A stretch of DNA of 64,000 nucleotides from assembly GCA_029261035.1 (NCBI GenBank), contig JAJDCD010000012.1, positions 70,958 through 134,957 on the forward strand, given 5' to 3'. The position numbers and the translations under genes are program-made. Below the pieces are notes generated by a model. That model did no database searches and was not told the DNA's origin. It saw nothing but the letters and a program-made list of their open reading frames with translations. This DNA comes from Candidatus Omnitrophota bacterium (lineage in GTDB: Bacteria > Omnitrophota > Omnitrophia > Omnitrophales > JACROU01). Positions 37,201 to 46,200 of this stretch are shown here, in pieces (the first letter of the stretch is position 1; every line of letters begins with the position of its first letter).

Positions 37201-40200
37201 AGATAAACCTCTCCTTTTTCCGTTAATTTTTCCGAGCCAAATCGCTCTAAAACATCTTTATAGGAACGTCGAATATTAGGTTCATGTAAATTGTCTCCAA
37301 AAACAATAGCACGTATCTCTGCCATAATAATTGGAGATGTTTTCGGGTTGTTATAAATTCTAAGCAAATCCACAGGCTTATACTTTGACCGTTCTTTTGC
37401 TATCGATCTTTTAACTTTGTTTCTCTCTCTAGAACGAAGTACTTTCAAAGTAGCTCCATTTAAATCCACATTATTGTCTCTCAATTCAATATAAGCCCCT
37501 AATCTCACTTTCCACTTTTCAGATTTTTCAACAATTTCTTCTAGGATAATGAAAGCATCCTTTGTTCCTATCTCCCCCAAAGCCTTTATGAATCGATGAG
37601 GAGAGAATTTACGAACACTTAATTTCCCTTTATCATCCCCAAAATACAGAATATTCTTTTCTACCATCTCCACTATCAGAGAAACAATCATAGATTGATT
37701 TTTATCTGTCCTTATATATTCAAATGCATCTAAAAATTGTGCTAATTCATTTTCTTGAAGTTTCTCAGGGCCTAAAACTGCCACCATTAAATTTAGCCTA
37801 TCACCTTCATTTGAAGCAAATCTTTCAACTTTCCTTTTTAAAGATCTTGAAGTCAAATATCTCCTTTCATAAACTTTGACAATTTTTTCTTGGTACGGTT
37901 TTAATACAGAAGATAAATGTTGCTGCTGGCCAAACTCAACTAACGTATTTAGAATCGCTGCTCCCAATTCATTATTCTTGTTTTGATCTAATTTAGACAA
38001 TAACCAATCAATGCTTGGCCCAATCTCATTTGCCCATTTTGGCTCTTTTAAAATATGAGACAACAACCTAACTGCCATAAGTTTGTCATCAACAAAACTT
38101 TCCTCCTGCGATAAATACTTATACAGAAAATTGATGTCTGATTTGTCTAATGTATATTGATTTGATCGAGGATTTTTGTATTCTGCCCATAGCGCATCAA
38201 TAAATTTCAAAGGGTCATACCCTGACTCTTCAATGAGGTAGGTAACATCCGAATCAATCATAAATAAACGTGTGTTATTTATTTCTTCTTCTACAGTAAA
38301 TTCGTACTCATCCCCTTCCTCATCTTCGCCAATCCACTCATAATCTCTTAAAGTAGGAACTGCTATCAAACGGACAAGAGTTGCAAAAGATTTATGTTTA
38401 TAGGGTATCTTTTTCAAAATTTCAACAGACTTTTCGGAACCTGAAAGCGCTAGACGAATTAACTCCATTTGAGCAAAAGAATACTTCCCCGAATTCACTT
38501 TTCCAATTCGAGTCAATTGAGCTTCAAGAACAGCAACAATCTCAGCCTTAAATACATCTCTTATTTCTTTAGGTAATACCTTATCCACATCTTCACCACT
38601 TAAAACGCGAGTTGAAGGTTCTCGCATTATTTTCTTCTTTAAGGAGGTAACAACAAAAGGAATACGACCCGAAGAGGCTTCAAAGTATTTAATAACATCA
38701 CTGTACGCATCATACGAGACATCAATAGAAGTAATTGACTCTAATGCTTTAAGTACAAAAGCATCTTTTTTGAGGATTTTAGCCGTAAGATAAGCAACAG
38801 CCGCAAGGTCTCCAGTCTTAGCTAAAGTTATAATGCGTTCTAATACGATACCTTTATACCGTTCTTGATCCTCTGGAGAAATTCTTATAATTTCTTGAAG
38901 ACTCATAACTCTGATTTCAGCTACAATCAAATCATGAAAATCTCTTTTCATTCCTGGAGTCATCCTAAGTAACATATCATGGTTCATACGACTCTGAAGT
39001 AATTTTTCAACTTCATTAATTATATATTCTGTTGGCTGAGAGTAACTTTTATACAATTCAATCAGTTGATCATAGGTGTAATATCCAACATCAAAAGTCT
39101 TATCCTTGAATAAATCTTCAACACGTATATCTCCATGCAACCACATCTGAAGCAAACTCTGATAAACAAAATTTTTCACAGCAACATCATTTGGAGATTC
39201 GTTAATAACCTCTAAATATTTTTCTATAATTTCATCAAAATACCGAGTTAATATTCCAATAGGAAGCTTTTGTATTTGCTCCAGACTCCATTCATTTTTA
39301 AGGCGGTACTTAAAGGAAGGCTCAACCACTTTCAATTCACTCGGGTCTAATATGCCAAATTCGTTCAATTCTGCTGTTGTTGACTTATCCTTAATCAACC
39401 CACGTATATATGCATCTGGCGACTTAGTAGAGTAAATAAAACGAGCTGAATTTTTGACATTTTCTTCTCTGAATAAAATTTCCTTTAAAGAGTATCGTTT
39501 CCTGTAGTTTTGAGCAGAAAGATATTTATAAACAATTTCCCTTTGAAAAAGCAGGTCATAGAATACCAACTTAGAATTAAAGCGAAAACCAGTCAATATA
39601 TTCACAACGATCAATCCAAGCCTCTGAAAAGGTAATAATGCCAAGCTGTAAATAAAAGCAATAACCCCAACACTTATATTAATAATAGGTGTTGTCCATG
39701 GAACAGAAACACGATTAACTGTTATTATCTCAAAAAATACCCTTATAAACTCTAATGGAAATGCAATTAATACATACAGCAATGCAATAGGCGCCATAAA
39801 TACAACTCTGAAAAAATCAGAAATTGAGAAAATAACATCTAACCCGGCAGGAACCTCTTGATTCTCTTTTAATATTTCAAAATAATCTTTAAGTGGCGTT
39901 AAACGATGTGCCGTCTTCCATAAATTCCTAGCTTCTTCAGAACCAATCAAAAAGGCCCTACTTTCTTCTAATTTATTAATCAAAACAGAAGGTTCATCCA
40001 ACACCTTCAGTAAATCAGAATAAACTTTAATCAACGTATCTGAATAGCTTTCTTCTGTCTGCAAACGTTCAATTAATAGTGCAAATAAAAAATTCAAGAA
40101 TTTTTCTTTCTTTTCTTTTGTCAGTTCTATTAATGTGTAGTAATTCCAATCTTTTAAATGATCTTTTAATTCATAATAGAAAACTTCCACCACCTCCATA

Positions 40201-43200
40201 GGAAGGTCATTCACTTCACTTAGACTCAAATTCCCAACTCTTTTTTTAACCATATTGCTTAAATGCCCATGACTACGTCTATTCCAATACTCAAAACTCT
40301 CTTCTGCAGGCAAAAACTTAAGATTATAAGGAAGTCCTATTTTTTTAGCTGCATTTCCAAAAACAAAAAAACTAGGTCGTGTTGGGTAATTAAGAATAAA
40401 CACATCCACATTCCACTCTTTCATTTTCTTAAAGACATGTCCTTTAAATAACAATCTATCAACCCCATACAAAGCAGAAAGAATAAATGTGATTCCTCCA
40501 AAAACAATAAATGCATCTGCAACAGCTAAACTCATCAGATTCCATGAAGCCCCAGCCATAAGAAGGTAGCTTTTAACCAGACCCAATCCAAAATAAAACA
40601 TTGCTCCATAACTAAGGATTGACAAAGAGGTAAGAAAACCTGCCATTTTAATGACTCCCCAAACCCGGACATCCCACCCTTCTCCACCACTGTCTTTTCC
40701 AAAAAACAATTGAGTGATTGCTAAGGCAGTTACAGAATACGGAACTCTAAACACACTAATAAGCATAAGTTTTGCAAGACTAAAAGCACTCCAAATTAAA
40801 TTGAATATACTCCCTAATAAAATCTCAAAAAAACCTGCTATCAGAGGAAGTAGAATAATGAGAACCTTCAATCCCCCCAACATAAAAGTAAAAGGATATA
40901 ACATAAACTTCATACTATTTGTCCATACAGATTCAAAAAAAGAGGTTTTTTGTTTTTGAAATATGATTTTTAGATCTTCTAGACTTATCTCGTCACTGAA
41001 ATTCCACTGAACTAAATCCATCAATTCAGTTATTCCGCGTCCATCCTCTGCTTCTGCCCAAATCCTCAACAAAGTCCTCTGGGTGTCTATATCCATAAAA
41101 TTAATAAGGTCACTCAACCCTATATTATTATGTTCAGATATTAAAATAGATGGGATCTTAGACTCAACGCCCTGTTTCTCCCAAAAATTTATTAATTGAG
41201 TGATTTTCCGGTGATATAAATACCCACGAACCAAAGCTTCTTCATGTTCTTTCTTTAATTCAGGGGACAATTTGTCTGATTCTCTAACTTCAATAGTCTT
41301 ATATACAGCTTCAGCTACAGCTGATTTAAATACCTTTCTTGATTTCTTATTAAGACCATTTAGATTCACTGCTAAATTTGTTTCAGAAATACGTTTAATT
41401 AAAGCCTTTTGAATTTGCTTACTTTGATATGGTGACAATACGTCTCTCCACCCTTTAAACCAAGAAAAATTCTTATTAAATAGACGTTCGACAAAGAAAT
41501 ATTTCAGAATATTTCCAGGAACTTCAGAAGAAAATATCAAATCCTCAACAACATCATTCCTATAATTATGATCAGAGAAAACTTTCTCTAAAACAGCCGT
41601 CACAACCAAAATAACCGCTATCAAAGCAATAAAGCCAATTGGATTCGCTGTCAAAAGGGCTATATTAATTTTTCCATTTAATAGACTGGCAAGCAAAAGC
41701 CACTCTGATACAAAGACAATCAAAGAAAGAAGATCAGAAAAACCCAACTCAGGACCTCTATCAATTAATTTATTTACGGTATAACCTGGGCTTAATGCTG
41801 CTAAAAAAATGGTATATAATAAAATAAACCCTAAAGATACAAAGGCAGGGACTAAATCGACAACAAACCCTAAAACACCTCTCACAATACGAATAATTTC
41901 TAAAGGTAGTTTCAAAATAAAAAACAGCATTTTCTTAAGAAATGAGACCTGTTTAGACAAATAGAGCTTTTCTATTTCCTGCAAACTCAAAATGTTCTCA
42001 AAACTCCAACTTTTTTTATCCACCAAACGGGAAATAGGTCTTTTCAAGCCTTCTTTCTTCATTAATTCATACACAACTCTAAGAGGCTCTACATCGCCTC
42101 CATTAACTGCTATTGTAAATTCTGATATTAAGTCACTCGATACTCTAAAAGAACCCCATAAACCTATCTTTACATCATTCTCATACGCTATCACTTGGGT
42201 TACTTTTGATTCCGCTCCTCTTTCTAACCAAAACCGCAATAATTCCACTCTTGAGTCATGAGCTATATGCCCTCCCTGAGTTTCACTAAGTTGAATTAAC
42301 CTTCTCGTTACCTCTTCTTCAAATTCTCTCTTTACATCTTTATTCAAGTTTAGTATTTGCCCTAAAGTGAAGTCCAACCATATTCTGCTAGCTATTTTCG
42401 ACCTCATATCTTTTCGCACAGCACCAGGTAGGTCATTCATATCTGAAGCGCTCAACCTAGAATTCTCTATCTTAGAAGAAATGGCATTCCTATATATGTC
42501 TGTTTTATAGGGAGAAACAAAATTTAAATACTTCAAAGGAAGAAATAACGATTTAAATGATGTTGGAACTTTATAGAACCCTTCGTAAAAAAATGGCTTT
42601 TCAATGAGTTTGCTCAAATTGTTAGATATACCACTTTGAAAATAAGGTTCATCTAGAAATTTTAAAAATAAATACATACCGAACATTACGAATAAAACTA
42701 GCAAAGAACTGCCAACAAGAAAAGACAATGACCCTAAAGCAATTTTTGCCCAGAAAGCCAATTGAACCCCAAACAGTGTTCCTAATGTAATTTTTGCTCC
42801 AACCACCCCCCCAACAATCATTTGAATCACCCCGATAATAAAAGCGGGTGCTTTAAGATCTTCATAGCTCGTTCTGTCGTCATTAAAATAGAATCTTACA
42901 AATGCAGGAACTGCACTCATAAAAACAAAAATACCTACAATTAAGGCTGGTATTAATTTAAGAATTAAAATAGGAATTAGAATACTGTGATACAAAAAAG
43001 AGGAAAATAAATAAAACAAACTCGTAGAAACCAGAAAGACGGACTGTATAATTTTTCTAGGTAACCCTGCTCGATACTTCCCATAGATAATTGCCAAATC
43101 TTTAAGAGAAAAAAGATCCAACGAATATCCATTGCTCGAGATTAGCTTAGTAATTCTCTGAAAACGCCCTTCTAATTTAATCACTTCTAAAAAGGCTTTT

Positions 43201-46200
43201 TGAGGATAGAACGTCATAAGACTATTTACATTAGGGAGTTTAATCTGAGAACTCCCCCATGTCGTGGGTCTTAACTTAGAATCCCCCATCAAATCCGTAA
43301 CTCGATCAAAATACTTTTTATTTTTCCATAATTCAAAAATAAAGTATTCCGCATAATTTTTCTCATCAGTTCTTGAATTATTCATATGGGCTCTAGAAAT
43401 TAAAGTGGCCATAATTGCTTCGAGATATAAATCAATAACATGCTCTTTTAATAGAAGAAATTCACTAACAGAGATCTGCTTAAGAGATTCTTCGACATCA
43501 TCCTTATATTTTCTCAACACCTCTGGGCTTAGATCATTAAATTGAGATGCGTAGTTAAACCCACGAATATGACTCCCTAGCATGGTATCAATATATGTTG
43601 AACGATAAAAACCAACAGCATAGACCAAACCTGGCAAAGGAAGAAATCGATCTTTCCATGAGTCTTTTACTTTAGGAAAAGTATTCAACATAAATTCTTC
43701 TGAAGAAATATATTTAATAAATTTAAAGAACTTCCCTGAGAATTGTTTCTCATCAAGACTCATCAAGAGCTCAGAGATGATCAATTGACTCAAGAAAAAC
43801 ACGATAAAACTTAGTGTGATAGCTCCAATAATCCCAAATAAAATTGAAAGCCCCCAAGTAGCTAAAGAAGTCAAATTGAGTAAAGCAAAATACGGGTGGG
43901 CCAAAATAACGCTTCCTCCTAAGCTTAGAAGGGCTGGCAAACCATAGAAAGGTCCGTAATCCTTATTGGAAGTTAAATGCTTTGGAGTATTCTCAAAAAA
44001 GAATCCTCTAAATGCAATTGATGGCGAAAAAACAAATGCGACAAATAGATGTTGTACAATAAGAGGTATCATTTTCACTAAAACAAAAAATGTTGTAATA
44101 AGAAAAGAACTAATTCCCCAAATTAAAAAGGATGCATTCGTTAATAGTGATAAAGGTAAAGTCAGAATATATTTCCACCAAGGATTTTTGTTTTTCTCAG
44201 CAAGAGACTCCCATTCTTTTAAAGATATTTTGTCTAATCTCCAAGGCGAACTTCTATTCATAGTTTTTATATCAATCAATCGACTCATTCTTTTCTGCGA
44301 ACCTTCTCTCATCCACAATTCTAGTAAAAATTTTTGAGCATACTCTCTAGGCTTATTTCTAATACTCCAAGTTGGAATATTATTACTTGAATGATCTGCA
44401 ATGATATCCGTAGTAACAGAATCAGGCCCCCTTCCTTTCCATAGGGTAAACAACTCATCTCGAGCAACATCTCTTGGGTTTGGATGAGTTGTGCGATGAT
44501 CGTCATGTGTTGCTATATGAATCAAACGTAGAGTAATTTCTTTCTCAAACTTTATTTTAAATTGCTCTGGCAAAATATTGACGTGAACAGCAGGTATTTT
44601 CTCTATCGCCTTAAGTACTTCTCGTCGCTGAACCCTATCGCCTTTTAAATAATTTTGAAGAGCCGGTACTAATAGACGGTATCGATCATTAAACTGATAA
44701 GCCACTTCTTTATTGCTCAGCACTATTTCTCTTAGCTCTAATTCCTGCTTAACATCATAGACATACTCTTCCGCTTCTGCTGTTTCAGTCCAATTTATAA
44801 CATTTTTCTCAAAAGCTTTAAACGTATCTACTTGAGGGACAAACCCTAAATTCTCAAAGAAATTGAACAGCAATTCTTTAAACTCTGCTTCTTCTGAAAT
44901 ATCTTCTATTTTCTCACCTTTTAAATACGCCGTTAAGAATCTTCCAATTTCATGTGTCAAATCTCGATGTTCAGGATGAAGTTTTAAATAATCTTGAATT
45001 TCTTTATCTGAATCAACTTCTTCCAGAAAATGTCCATGCTCTTCAAATAGTGTCTGGATCCAATCTTCAAAGTTAAGTCCATCTGCAATAACAATAGTTC
45101 CATCTTCAACACCTTCTGTTGTCAGGTAAAACCCCTGAACATCTCCTTCTGGGAATAATTCTGAAAGCAAATCTCGAGATACACCAACTTTGACTTTTTT
45201 AATTTTTTTAGAATGTAATACAGCAACTGGAAACATCCCATAAAATTGTTGAAAAACAGATGTGAGTAATGCCTCATTCCTTGCAGTTCTTACGGAACTA
45301 ACTTCCATCGAATAGTTACTTCTTAACACCTTATTCAATTCTTCAAGATCTTCCGCGCCTGTATCCAATACCTTACTTGGAAGTTGAAGGACTTTGTTAA
45401 TCAAACGATTCACCCAACGCGAATCAACTTTATCTAACCACGTGCCAGTTTCGCTCAACTCTTCAGTCGGAATTTCTAAAAGTGCTAATTTAGACAAAGC
45501 CCAATAAAACTCTTCCTGAAAATCTGGCCTTGCCAATTTTAAGCGAGGAACAACGGTTGAACTAGAATAAGCCCCATTCAGCCAAACCTTTAACATTCCA
45601 TCGACATTGAATTCATTCATATCTTCCAAGTGTGCTAGTATCGATTTTCGATGTTTTTTTCCTTTTAAAAGCTTTCTTAATTGATATCCTTCAACTTCTT
45701 TCTTAATAGAACTCCATTGATATATAGCTGTGCTTTCCTTTTCATATTCTGTTAAATTTTGGAGGATTTGAAAACCTCTTTCATTTATTATTTTGAGAAC
45801 ATTTTTATCAAGCAACCTTCCCACAAGGTCTTCTTCATCACGCCTCTGTTTTTTGAGCAAAGTTCTTAAGAGCTCCAGCTCTTCTTGCTCGCCAGAGCTA
45901 TTCTGATATGCAGCCAAAAACAAAGTGAAAATTTTAAACTCTGGAGATTCTTGTGTAAGATAAAAGTTCAATTCTCTTGAATGCAAAAAGAAACTTCTGT
46001 GTTTTTTCCATAATTCATTAAATTGACTCCTATCTGCCTTACGACAAATAGTTATTAACTTCTTTAAGCGTTCATATTTTTCAGACTCAATCCCTGCAGC
46101 CAATCTATTAACATCCTTGATGAGATGTGCAGAAACAAGCTTATCTTTGGAATTAAAATTAAGTTTACTCTCTAAATATTCTCCTGATTTTAAAGGTGTG

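Noticed and set aside
40263-44506. Several 60-120-codon open frames opposite or within the 5,516-aa gene
   Set aside because: All are shadows of the long frame with no family features or ribosome sites.
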